NCBI GenBank assembly: GCA_021234155.1
Contig: JAJEKV010000380.1
Span: forward strand, 124,001-188,000
From: Isoetes taiwanensis
Lineage: Eukaryota > Streptophyta > Lycopodiopsida > Isoetales > Isoetaceae
Direction: 5' to 3'
DNA length: 64,000 nucleotides
Shown: piece by piece, positions 48,055 through 58,913 of the stretch
Layout: every line of letters begins with the position of its first letter
How positions within the stretch are numbered: position 1 is the stretch's first letter
Notes under the pieces: model-generated
The model's input: only the letters and a program-made list of their open reading frames with translations
Database searches by the model: none
What the model was told of the DNA's origin: nothing
Position numbers and translations under genes: made by a program

Positions 48055-49475
48055 AACAAGAAAGAGGAACGTGTCATCAGCATACTGGTTACAAATCTCC
48101 TGTGAACCATTCTCCATACTCAACCCCTGCATTATCCCATCCTGCATGGCCTTAGCAAATAGCTGTGAGAGGACCTCAGCTACTATTGTGAACAAAAGTG
48201 GAGCTAATGGGCATCCTTGGCAAACACCTCGCCCAACTGGAAAAACAGTGGAGGGTTCCCCCTGAAACAACACAGTAGACCGTGCCGAGATATTGAGCTT
48301 CATAACATCACTGGTGAACTGCTGACCAAAGCCCAAAGTTAAGAGGCTTTTTTCCAAAAATTCCCAATGTACACTGTCATATGCCTTGATAAAATCTAAT
48401 CTAAGATAGACTATACGCTGACCTTTCAATCTGGCCCAATACATACCCTCATAAGCAGCAGCAACATTGTCTAAAATGCTCCTCCTTGGCAAGAATCCAG
48501 ATTGAGTAGGAGAGATTGATACAGCCAAGACATCACGCACTTTGTCTGCAAGGGCCTTCGCAAATATTTTATACACGAAGACAATAATGTGATAGGGCGC
48601 CAGTCAGATATTGTCTTCGGCTCTTTACACTTGGGAATAAGAGAAATACAGCCAGTATTAAGGATCTTATCCAAACTTCTGAACCTACGAAACTCACAGA
48701 AAGCATTATAAAGATCGCAACCCAACCAATCCCAATATTCCTGGAAAAATTCCACTGGGAAACCATCTAGGCCAGGGCACTTGTCTTTCTTTAAACGAGA
48801 AGCAGCTGAATGCAAGTCATTAATGGTGATGTCTGATTCTAGGTGTGCAAGCTGCTCTGCTGATGGGGTGGACCTTCGACAAGACTGCAGATTGCATATC
48901 CTCCTGAAAGGGCAACTGATGTCTGGAAAAAAATGAGGAAAAGTGGTCGTGAAGATACTGCTTCAACAGAACCGGATCAGAACACTCTGAACCATCAGGC
49001 AAAATAAGGGAGTTAATAGAGGCCATCATACGCCTTCTCTTAGCGGCCCGAAAAAAGAAGTGAGAGCATCTATCACCAAATCTAAACCATTCTAGTCCAG
49101 CCTTTATCCTAGCTTGATTCACATGGGCCGTCTCAATGGCTTTAATCTCTGTCAAGATTGCTTTCCCTCTAACACCAGAAGAAGGGGCAAGAGCACGGCA
49201 TCTCTGTAACTCCTGATACAACCCGGTTAATTGGCCTCTAGTCCGGACCACCTGTGCATGACCCCACTGCTTTGCAAAGGATTTAACAGCCCTGAGAGCA
49301 GCAACAATACTAGCCATGCCACCACAACGAGAGAATTCATGAGACCATGCGTTCCGACAACCTGCAATGAATTCACTATCCTTCAAATGTTTAGCATTGA
49401 GCTTGAAGTAAGTTTTTGAAGCTCTTCGCCATAGAGGATGTCCGGTCGAGAACCATTGCGGATTATGATCTGAGG
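48055..49475 (-). pseudogene. LINE ORF2, end of endonuclease and RT to YADD
   Basis: Starts at the 5' truncation with SDHNPQWF, passes a linker (SRCSHFFFRAAKRRR-like region, 49386-48820), then RT blocks: SRLKKDKCPGLDGFP (48815-48720), LIPKCKEPKTISDWRPI, a frameshift near 48575, GFLPRRSILDN, motif A LDFIKAYDSVHWEF and motif C NQYADDTFLFL at about 48085. It is interrupted at 48055 by the hAT element. Confidence 0.92.
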
Positions 49476-49488
49476 TTCATAGCAAGAT

Positions 49489-49985
49489 ATACTCATAAAG
49501 AGTTATGTTCTTTAGTTTTCTTTAATCTGTTCTAAACCTTACGCATTTAATCATTCTTGAAAGAAGTGCTTCCCCACTGGGAATTTGACAGAGCTGGAAA
49601 AGATTCTCAGAAAAGTTATAGTAGCAAGGGGATAGACATCGTTGTTGCCTTAAGTAAACATGCAACATCAAACAACAACAGATAAAAAAAATACTCGTAG
49701 TTTCAAAGGCCAACATATGCACCACAAGATTATCGGCATGCAGGGCGAAAAACCCACGTCAGGTGCACACCGGAGGCAGTCGCAGAGGTCGCACCTACTT
49801 TCAATGATTTTCTTGGGCTTTTTCTAATTTCCTTGGTCATTTGATTTAAAATTTAGAAGATCCACGGTTGAGATGGAATTAAGCTGACATGGCAGGACAC
49901 GTGGGCAGGAAAGTGGGCAGCTCAGGTTAGGCAACTCTGCTAACAAGAGTACTACCAAAGAAGTTATCCAACTTGTATCCAGTGC
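49489..49985. other. Intergenic, nothing recognised
   Basis: Only short ORFs; no feature recognised. Confidence 0.5.
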
Positions 49986-50306
49986 TCATGGCATGAGCAT
50001 GAAACAGCTTTCCTTGCTGCAGCTATCCAATTGCGAACATGCACCCATAACAGCAATCAATGTAACCTTGTTTAGTTTTAAACCTTCCAAATCCATCTGT
50101 TTAAAGAGCTGAAGCGTGTTGCTTGCATCCCCACACTGGATGCATCCGGAGATTAATGTTGTCCATGAAACAACACTTCGTGTAAGCATTCTATTAAAAA
50201 TGGAAAAGCATGTCTCTATTATCCCACACTTTCCATACAGGTCAATGAGTGCACTTCCGACAAAAGTGTCATGTTCACATCCTAATTTTAAGACACTAGC
50301 ATGCAC
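49986..50306 (-). pseudogene. PLS-class PPR protein fragment
   Basis: About 106 codons reading MHASVLKLGCEHDTFVGSAL, then IDLYGKCG, SVVSWTTLISGCIQCG and LFKQMDLEGLKLNKVTLI: nearly three PPR/PLS repeats. PPR proteins bind organellar RNA. No upstream or downstream repeats, targeting peptide or E/DYW domain is present, so this is a fragment of a gene that normally has 10 or more repeats. It could also be one exon of a disrupted gene. Confidence 0.75.
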
Positions 50307-52179
50307 ATACCTCCCAAGTTCTATTGCTGTAATCTACCACATGCCTTTACAATGCAAATACAAGTAATTTATTTGGTTTTTGGCTTTTCTACTGCATCCA
50401 GTGGAAAAGCTTGATTGCTTCTTCATCATCAGAATGCAGCACATATCCTGTAATAATGGATGTCTGTGACAGTCCTTCGCCCGACACTTGCCGTTACTGA
50501 AATACTTTACACAAAGCCTAAGATCTCACGGGTGCAGAACCTACACGTTGTCCCCAAACCCCAAATAATATGTTGCGGTCCCCCTAAGCTATGGTCTTTA
50601 GCTCAGGGAATAACCTTCACCCAGAAGCAACGCGACGGCGTCGAGTCCGCACTAGTGAGCTTCATCAGTGCCCACTCGCTAGTGCTGAGTGCTTAACACT
50701 CGCGGCCTCGCATTCTGCTTATTCTCCCCGGAGAGTTATGGGCATACCAAGGTGCAACTAGGCTAGCAACATGATAGAAGGTCAAATAATTTAGCCTTCT
50801 TGCCAAAAGTATGTCTAACTAAGATTCAAATTGATCTTGCAAAATATCATAATGGACTAATAACCTAAGTTGGCAAATATCTAACTACGTTCGAGACTTA
50901 TCTTACAAAAAATTTCCAAGTGAATAACTTATCTAAATGGATCTTGTTAAATTAAGGTATCTAATATAAATTCGAATGTTCCTATATAAAATGGTTTACC
51001 GTGTCATATATTAAAGCTAGATAATTCGGTAAAATTATTTGCACAAACCAAGGATTGAACCCTTGCCATTTTGATGAGAGACACACACCTTAACCAATAA
51101 ACCACAACTACATATATTTATGTATTTCAATTTAGTTTTCTCCTTAATAAAATTACAACAGACCTAACTAAAACTGTTTCATGCCCTAAAATATGACGAT
51201 GGATGAACTGTTCTTCGGCGAGATTTGGACGGCCCGACCTAGGTAATGCAGTGGAAGAAGATCGAAATCTGTAAGCTAAGTTTGCTTCTTATTTGATTCT
51301 TAGCAGATAAGGGCCGCCGTTATTAGAAAAATAGAAGAATCTGTGTCTCACAAGGCATGTTGAATTCGTGTTCCAGAAGACTCTATTTTCGGTTGTTATT
51401 ATAGACTTAAAAAAAAAAACAAAGCAGAAACCTTATTTTGTCCAGGAAGATATAAAAGATCGTGGGCAACAATTTAATCCTGCAGGTGCAGCCGACTAGG
51501 CCAGAATTAGCCTGTGAACAGAAGGTCTTTCCTGATTGTATTTTGATTGAAACCTCAAATTGCTTGAAGGGCTGGTTGCTGGATTGCCTGGCGAGTTCCT
51601 CAATTGCAACAACAATCCTTGTTTGGCTTCCAAATTTCAGAGGAATGGTAATGCTTGGAATTTTGGATTCATTCTCACAAATTAATTTTCTTCCTTTTTC
51701 CTTTGTATTTCTTATTAAACTAGACGAATTATTCCTTTTAGAATATAGAATTGTTGTCTTACCTCCATAGTGCTTCTTCAGTTCCCCAGTGATCCCCTTT
51801 CTATTCTGCTGCTCCTCTCTCCTCTTTTATTACTCCGAGATCTCTGCCTTCCTCCTCTTTCTCACGTTCTCCCCCTTTTTCCTAATTCTAACTTCCTTCC
51901 ATTATTTCATTGCCACATCACCCCTTATGCCACGTCATCCCCATATTATTTATTATAGCTTAGAGATAATCACAATAAAACTCACATCACATTCTTATCC
52001 CCTTTAGGATTCGACGTCCTCGTCGAATAAAACTCACATCACATTATACTCCTTCACAACTTCATGTATTTTTTATACTTAACAAGTTTGATACATCTTT
52101 TAGATAGCCTTATTCCATGGCATGATATAGATTGAAAAAGGTTCGAAAAATCTTTAGCATATTTTGCTTTGGCCTCGTT
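50307..52179. other. Intergenic, no supported gene
   Basis: Contains a tRNA-like SINE head (listed) and short ORFs. A GC-richer patch with an unrecognised 78-codon ORF lies at 50460-50696. Confidence 0.5.
51045..51110 (-). repeat. tRNA-like sequence, probable SINE head
   Basis: On the minus strand there is an A-box-like TGGTTTATTGG (51104-51094) and a perfect B box GGTTCAATCC (51061-51052), separated by 32 nt, the spacing of RNA polymerase III tRNA promoters. The stems do not form a full cloverleaf that I can verify, so it is called a tRNA-derived SINE head rather than a tRNA gene. Confidence 0.45.
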
Positions 52180-52894
52180 TAACTCCATCTACGTTGCATC
52201 CTCTATAGGGTAATCCGCCCATTGTATAAGGATTTCTTTGATCGTTCTAGTACGCAGCTTTCGTTCCCGATACTGCAATATTTGGGATGACATTACTTCA
52301 AATGTGTTAATTCTCCTGGATTAATTGCAAATCCGGAAGCACTTGATCTCCGTCATGTAAAGAGGGTTTTAATAAACTGACATGAAAAACATCATGAATC
52401 TTTACATGTGGTGGCAGCTCTAATTGGTAGGCTAGGTTCCCCATCCTTTTAATGATTTTGAAAGGACCAGCATATCTTAGAGCAAGTTTGCTACATTTTC
52501 CAATTCTGAGCTGATTTTTCTTTGGTTTAACACGAAGATATACAAGGTCTCCCACCTTGAATTCCCTATGTATTCTATGCTTGTCTGCAAATTGCTTCTG
52601 TCTATGTTGTGCTTTTGCTAGCCTGCTTCTTATAAGCTGCACTTTATCTGCATATTCCTTCAACATCTGTCTAGAAATTTTGGATTTAACCATGGGATCA
52701 TACCAATTTATTGGGGCATAACAATCCTGTCCGTAAAGTGCTTCAAAAGGTGTCATTCCTATAGATTCCTGTTTAGAATTATTGTAAGCAAACTTTGCTA
52801 AAGGTAACAATCCTTCCCATTTCTTTGGATTATCTTGACAGTACATCCGCAACATATCCTCAGAAACATTTTCTTCAGTTATGCGTTTGACCAC
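52180..52894 (-). pseudogene. Ty3/gypsy integrase C-terminus and chromodomain fragment
   Basis: The minus strand reads the end of the integrase core (EGLLPLAKFAYNNS, MTPFEALYG), the GPFKIIKRMGNLAY and HDVFHVSLLKP motifs, then after a stop and frame change a chromodomain (RERKLRTRTIKE, WADYPIEDATW). It differs clearly from the gypsy at 8.7-11.6 kb and so is a separate family. Its 5' side is lost at the copia remnant near 52.9 kb. Confidence 0.9.
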
Positions 52895-52919
52895 TGTTCG
52901 TGCATTGTTAGCATTTGCA

Positions 52920-54180
52920 GTACAATTTGACTTGGAAGTTCATCAAATGGACATAAAGAATGCTTTTTTTTTTACGGAGATAACAAATAAGAGATTTACA
53001 TGGATCAACCCAAAGTTTTGACTCTTCCAGGAAAGGAACGAATGATTTGTAAGTTGAATTCTTCTCTTTATGGGCTGAAATAAGCTTCAAGGAAATGGTA
53101 TGAGAAAATGGATGCTTTGCTACGTTCCATTGGTTTTCGATCATCAAATGCAGATCCTAATCTTTATAGCAAGATTCTTGGAAAGTTATTCGTTCATTGC
53201 ACTCTATGTTAATGATAATATTCTTCTTTGTAATGATGCAGACCTCCTAACCATTATCAAGAAGCAGCTAGCCTAAATTTTTGCTACGACTGATCTTAGA
53301 AATATCCGTTCTTGTCTTGGTTTCAACATTCAATGTGATCTTTCAAAAGGATGGATGCATTTGAGTCACACAATGCTATACTCGAGGTTATGGACAAGTT
53401 TGGTCTATCACAGCGCAAAGTTGTAGCATCACCTATGGTTGTTAGTCCAAATTTTACATTAGTCTAAGTTGCATTTTCCTCAAACAGATTAAGAGCTGGA
53501 TGCAATGAAAGATATTCCATACACCAGTTTTATTGGAGCTCTTCAATACTTTGCACATGCTTCTTGCCCAGATATTTCATTTGCAGCTAATCTTTTAGGT
53601 CAATTTATGTCCAATCTTGGTAAAGAACATTGGATTTTTGCTAAACATGTTTTGAGATATTTGAAAGGAACAGCTAACTATAAACTTCTATGCTGGTAAG
53701 CAAGATTGTGAGCAAGGGATTATGTCTTTAACAAATTATACAGATGTAGATTGGGTAAGCTATGATCATTTAATGCGATCTAAAAGTGGGAATTGTTTTA
53801 CCATCTCTTTAGTATCATGGGCATGCAAGAAACAAAATTGTATTGCAACTTCTACTACATGTTCTGAATATACGACTGCTTCATTTGCTTGTCGGAAGTT
53901 TGTTTGGTTATGATGGTTCCTTGCAGATTTTGGATTTCCACTGTCTCAAAGGACAACTTTGTTTTGTGATAATCAGGGTGCTAATTCACTTGCAAAAGAT
54001 CGTGTAGAATTCTAAATCTAAGCACATAATCATTACGTTTGAGCAGGAGTTAAAAAGGGCATTGTTAAGATTGAATTTTTTCCTTCACATTTAATGTGTG
54101 CTGATATGTTCACAAAGGCACTTAGTGAGAAGCCATTATTTGAACATAGAATTGCTTTGAAAGTTATACTAGTTCTGCTA
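52920..54180 (+). pseudogene. Ty1/copia RT and RNase H remnant
   Basis: The plus strand shows RT motifs VHQMDIKNAF, ICKLNSSLYGLK and RKWYEKMDALL (52940-53130), then after many stops YTSFIGALQYFA, PDISFAANLLGQF and HWIFAKHVLRYLKGT (53520-53690), and RNase H motifs YTDVDW, RSKSGNCF and CSEYTTAS (53738-53880) ending with CDNQGANSLAK. The usual integrase-gag half is missing. Confidence 0.9.
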
Positions 54181-54399
54181 TGAGTACATACTCATAGGAG
54201 GGAGCTCGGATTTTTTCCTTTTGATTCCTACAAAAGGTTATCATAATCGAGCTAAAGATCAACTCTGTAGGGAGAACATACATCATACATTGTGCATTTG
54301 ATCTCAAAAACATACATCATACATTGTACATTTGATCTCACCCTCGAAGATGAATGCTACTTATTTAGTTTTACAAAGAGACTAAGTTTGCAGGGGGGA

Positions 54400-54614
54400 T
54401 GTTGGAACGTGCTATATTTATACCCGTGTTGCAATCTTTGTCCTTTGCCTATATTTGGCTCGAAGGAACTAAAATGGCTTTTGCCTTTTAGCCCTCATTG
54501 TATATAAGAGCATGCTCTCTACATGAATTATTATTTGCTTCGGGATTACTTATGCTCTCTCTTTTCTCTGCCTTGCCCCATCACTTTTTCCTTGCATGTT
54601 ATATTTATAACACA
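54400..54614 (+). mobile_element. Probable 3' LTR of the copia remnant
   Basis: A purine tract (GCAGGGGGGA) at 54390-54399 is followed by TGTTGGAACG, the common copia LTR start, and the stretch ends TAACACA at about 54614. A TATATAAG box lies at about 54500. No 5' LTR was found, so the right boundary is approximate. Confidence 0.6.
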
Positions 54615-56190
54615 ATGTTGATGTCCATGTATTCTTATAAGCAATCTTATTTTTTTCTTCCCCAACAAGTCCGGATTTATTCAATATCAATCAGGTCACT
54701 ATATTCAAGTCCAATGCGACGATTCCCAATTCACCTTGTAGAGAGGATTGTGCTTCCTATGAATTTGTTGCTTTGAGTGGAGCGGCGCTTGACAAGCTTT
54801 CTAACCACATTCTTCATTGATTTGCTATGTTGCTTCCACCAACACACCACCAACATGTATGCCTTATACAATATGCAAGCAATCTTAAGCTCAGTCATGC
54901 CTTCTCTATCTTCTGCCTAATTCCAAAATTCATTCCTCAGTTTGCACCAAGACAAAAATGGATCGACCATGCAATGATCAATACTGGAGATCCTTGGTCG
55001 ACGGAGGTGGGGAGGCAACTTTCAAGGATTTTCTAATTTCGTGGACCATCAATACAAAATTTTACAGATCCAACAACGAGAAACAATTTAAATGAGGTGA
55101 CGCGTCACTTGACAGTCTAGAATTGCAAGAATTGTTGTAGCGGGGTTTAGGCAAGCTTGCTAACAATGGATAGTAACATCACGCTTGCACATAGGAAAGT
55201 TTAAAGTCAAAGGGGCGTATTGTATGCAAAAATCGTATAAAACTGACACGGATATGGAAGTTTGATTAATTTTGACCCACGAGAAATTTAATAGTGTGTT
55301 TTGTAGGAGAGAGTCCAAGGTTTTTGACGAGTTCCTATTTCGAATTCAGAGGTATGGCGATGGCTGGAGAATCTAAAAATCTATTTCAAGTCTTCCCCCT
55401 TTTTTTCCCACCTTTTTTTTTTTTTTAAATCGCCGTGGTTCCTGAGCGTGGCGATAGAAGCATGCCATTTTTTGTTTCCATGTGATAACAAGACCGATAT
55501 GATTTTCGTGAGGTCTTTCTGGTGCTAGTTTTTGGCAGGGGGTTCAAATCCCTTCGGTTATTCCGCTGTTTCCTTGTTCTACAGAATCTGCTTATTTTGC
55601 AGGGCCAGTATTATGGGCAATTTCATGAGGTGATTTCTTCCATGGCTTCTTTTATTGCATGAGGAGTACATAAAGCCATCCATTCCATAGCTTCTTCCAT
55701 GGTTTCTTCCATTGCATAAAAGTACTCCAATCCTATCCCCCGCTTTGCCATATCTTTCTTGAAGGGTTGTGGTATAAGTAATTGCTTGCTAGGTAAGAAT
55801 TTGCCTATTTATTTTAGTTATTTTTCTTCAAAGCACTGCATCATATAAGCACTTTTACAAGCAATGGAAAACGACATCCCACTCCTACTTTGTATTGTAG
55901 GCTCCTTATCTCTTGAGCTATTAGACATTAGATCTGATCCACCAGATGGAAGAGCGAGCAATTAGTTTTGTTGGTACCTCCTATACATAAGTGTCCTCTA
56001 TGTCGGACAAAATATTTTTTTGAAGCATTTTATGCTCTTTTAAACAAGCTTTAGAGAGAGATAGATGCAAGCACACCTTTCCCTGAACGCATTAGCACTA
56101 TGAAGAAACTATCGAAATTAAGCCTTGTTCATGGAGAGATTATTATGATAGTTGTAATAACGTTGGTTCCTTATTCCTGTTTGTTTATAA
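54615..56190. other. Intergenic, no supported gene
   Basis: Short ORFs only. Near 55541 a GGTTCAAATCC box lies without a matching A box. A run of T/C occurs at 55400-55428. Confidence 0.5.
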
Positions 56191-57289
56191 TGACAAAAAA
56201 AATAGGGAAGTAATAGATTGATTTGGTTGGGAATCCTGCCCACCGCAGATACATTATATAGTTACGAAGAGACACAGACACCTAAGCTAATCGACATAAT
56301 TCTGTATAGAGAGACACAACTTTTGGAATGGTCACACATGTCACTGATCTGCCTACGTCAGCAGGATTGCCACATGTGCATATCAGGAAGATATTCTAAA
56401 CACTCCCACTGTCACTGTATGCACAGAGTTCTTCACAGATACAACCACACACTACTCTCACTGAAGTTTCAAACACTACTCCCACTGGATTTGTACACCT
56501 CCTTTGCTCTTACTGGATCTACATGAATTTATCACTGATACAACTTGCTTGTTCCTCATGCTCATGCTCAGAATTCTTTGGACAATCCTTTACATAATGG
56601 CCTTTGGCTCCACACTTAAAGCACCGGTGCATTTTCTTCAGTTTTTATGGACTTAGTTTCTTTTTTGTTAGTTCATTGCAAGATGCCTTTTCCTTCAGAT
56701 CTAGTGATACCTTCCCCTTCTTATTTTGACGCATTTTTTCTTTCAAAATAGAAGCTATTACCTGGTCAGGGGTTAGATTATCACGATTACTCAGATTTAC
56801 CTCAAGTTGCCCAAACGAATCTGGTAAACTATTTATGAACGTAGCCACGTGATCCTTGAAATCCACTTGATCTTCTACAGCAGCCAATCATTGCACAAGA
56901 GTCTTGAATCTGCATACCGTTTCTTCAATCTTCTCAATCGATTTCTTCTCAACAATCACGTTGGCTTCATCTCTTGAATTCACACCAAATTAGCACTTCC
57001 GACGATTAAGCCAATTCAGGCTTTACGGCAGCGGCCCCTCACAAGGATAATCTGCCCACAATTTTTGATAAAGAGCCTTTAGCCCACTGGTGTAGAATCG
57101 ATGCTCTTCTCCAAGATCAATCCACAAGGGGCTCTGATATCATGATAAAAAGAACAGCGGAAGTAATAGAGTGATTTGGTTGGGAATCCTGTCCACCACA
57201 AATACATTATATAGTTACGAAGAAACACAGACACCTAAGCTAATAGACATAACTTTGTACAGAGAGACACAACCTTTGGAATGGTCACA
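56191..57289 (-). mobile_element. LTR-gag-LTR mini-element (TR-GAG-like), 1.1 kb
   Basis: Two direct repeats of about 147 bp (56191-56336 and 57143-57289) are TGTGACC...TATCA or TGTCA-type LTRs when read on the minus strand. Directly after the 5' LTR comes TATCAGAGCCCC, the usual copia primer-binding site matching initiator tRNA-Met. The 0.8-kb interior encodes only a copia gag. Elements with LTRs and gag but no pol are known in plants as TR-GAG. No 5-bp target duplication was found. Confidence 0.75.
56535..57130 (-). pseudogene. Copia-type gag with CCHC zinc knuckle
   Basis: The minus strand shows gag motifs FKDHVATFINSLPDSFGQLE and then LTPDQVIASILKEKMRQ (56862-56735), and after a stop near 56645 the knuckle CFKCGAKGHYVKDC (C-x2-C-x4-H-x4-C) at about 56623-56582. 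The 5' part (57130-56890) is frameshifted. Gag packages element RNA. Confidence 0.8.
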
Positions 57290-57899
57290 CCGTTTGGTTT
57301 TGAAAACCATATGCTGAGCTAGAAAATGGAGTTTGACCCCATCTTGATTTTTGTTCAGGGCTATGGTTCTTAGAGACTGAATACGACATGGCCCAAGATA
57401 AGTGATATATGAGATAAGAGATTATAAATCCTTGGTAGATTTCAATATGAAATTTAAACCAATATTTCCACGGCCCAATGCAGATTGAGAAGATATCCCC
57501 ATACATACTTTAAACACACATTATATTACTTGTTTCTCCTAGTTGATTTGACATCACATTTTATTATAAAATATATATTGTTTGCTTCAATTTTCATAGC
57601 CTTTTGATTGGTTATCATGCCTCAAGATTTGTATCATTCATCTTTTTCTTTCTTTAACTTTGTCTTCTTACATGCAAGTTGGTCTAACTTTAAAAGTAAT
57701 CACATACGGTCTTACATGCGATTGTCCTAAGTAGGTATATTCAACTACAAGTGGCTATAGTGTTGATTCTACGTGCATTTAAATAATACTTTACATTTGT
57801 GACACAAATGAGACATGTTGTCAATTGGGCATTATGGATATATCTCTTATACATGTGATGTGACACAGGCCTGATTGCGTGGTCCAGAATGTTATATCA

Positions 57900-58126
57900 C
57901 CCCATGTTTGCATTTGAGTGATATTATTGTTCATGGGGTGTCATCAAAAGACTAGATATAAGGAACAAAACTGTATCTAGTTCTGTAGATCACAAAATCC
58001 TGAGAAATGAAGTTCACAATGTTTGCACATGCATGATGTTACTGTTTATCGGGGCCATCAAAAGACTAGACATAGAGAAGAACACTGTATTACACCTGGA
58101 GGTCACGAAATTCTAAGAAATGAAGT
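57900..58126. repeat. Two tandem units of about 112 bp
   Basis: CATCAAAAGACTAGA(T/C)ATA recurs about 112 bp apart (57943 and 58056), and flanking sequence (TTTGCA, then GAAATGAAGT at the end) aligns across both units with moderate divergence. Confidence 0.75.
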
Positions 58127-58603
58127 GCAGATCACTTATCATTAACAACACATATGGGTGTCACAATAAGGATGGCAGAAATTGTAGGCGCCACGACAGG
58201 CAAAGACAATCATTGAACAAAAAATCGAGATCAAGGATTGTGAAGATGGGGTTCAAATAGTGTGAACACTATGTCAACTTGCATACAAAAGGGACATCTA
58301 CAGCTGGTTGCAACTTGTAATATGTAAATGGCTAAAGTCAGCCCCTTCCACCTGACAACACTTGGACAATCCCTTGTTTATGTATTTATTTATTTTTGCT
58401 GTTTTATTTAGAAAAAACTATAGAAACCCCAAGTTTTGTTAAAATTACCCAAGTACCCAGAAATTAACGTTCTCTAGGGGACAACTTACATGTGGCAGTC
58501 ATTGCCATCCATTGCGCAAAATGGTTTGCTATTTTTTGCGACCATCAAGAGCCATCATGAACTTCTAACAGCCATCGAGAGCTGTCACTAACTTCTAAGA
58601 GCC

Positions 58604-58719
58604 GGTTCACATGCCGTCGTGTAAAAAGGCGCACCCTTTTACATGGACCATCTCGTGTCATCGCCGATTAGCACAGGGCAAAACAGGGCCCCTCTGCGGC
58701 GATAGTTGCATGTGAACCC
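58604..58719. repeat. Inverted repeat, possible small hairpin or MITE core
   Basis: GGTTCACATGC (58604-58614) is the perfect inverse of GCATGTGAACC (58709-58719). The segment between is GC-rich compared with its surroundings. Confidence 0.6.
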
Positions 58720-58913
58720 AGCCTAACACGGCAACAAAACAGGTCCACCATGACGACAACTCATACATGTAAACCGTCCCTAAGGTATAGACCTTTAACT
58801 TACAAATATTTTGTTCCAGGCCTTCGGAATATTTTGTTGCCCGGATTTTTTTATTTTTAATATAATTTTCCCCCTACAGCTCCACTTTAGGTATTGTTCT
58901 TTTGCATCCAGCT

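Larger units (their letters stand above)
43469..49475 (-). mobile_element. 5'-truncated L1-like LINE, minus strand
   Basis: Flanked by a perfect 13-bp duplication TTCATAGCAAGAT (43456-43468 and 49476-49488). The poly-A tail appears as T15 at 43469 onward. Only ORF2 is present, beginning at its 5' edge with the SDH motif that ends the endonuclease domain, so the copy is 5' truncated. A hAT-like element (45235-48046) splits the RT domain; without it the LINE is about 3.2 kb. Confidence 0.93.
57290..58890. other. Upstream region of the GRAS gene
   Basis: No gene seen. It holds a 112-bp tandem duplication and an inverted repeat (both listed). A polypyrimidine tract ending CCCCTACAG at about 58879 looks like a 5' UTR intron acceptor for the GRAS gene. 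Confidence 0.5.

Noticed and set aside
50460-50696. 78-codon ORF in a GC-richer patch
   Set aside because: No recognisable motif and no context; left as intergenic.
55520-55570. Possible tRNA-like B box
   Set aside because: No matching A box at the right distance.
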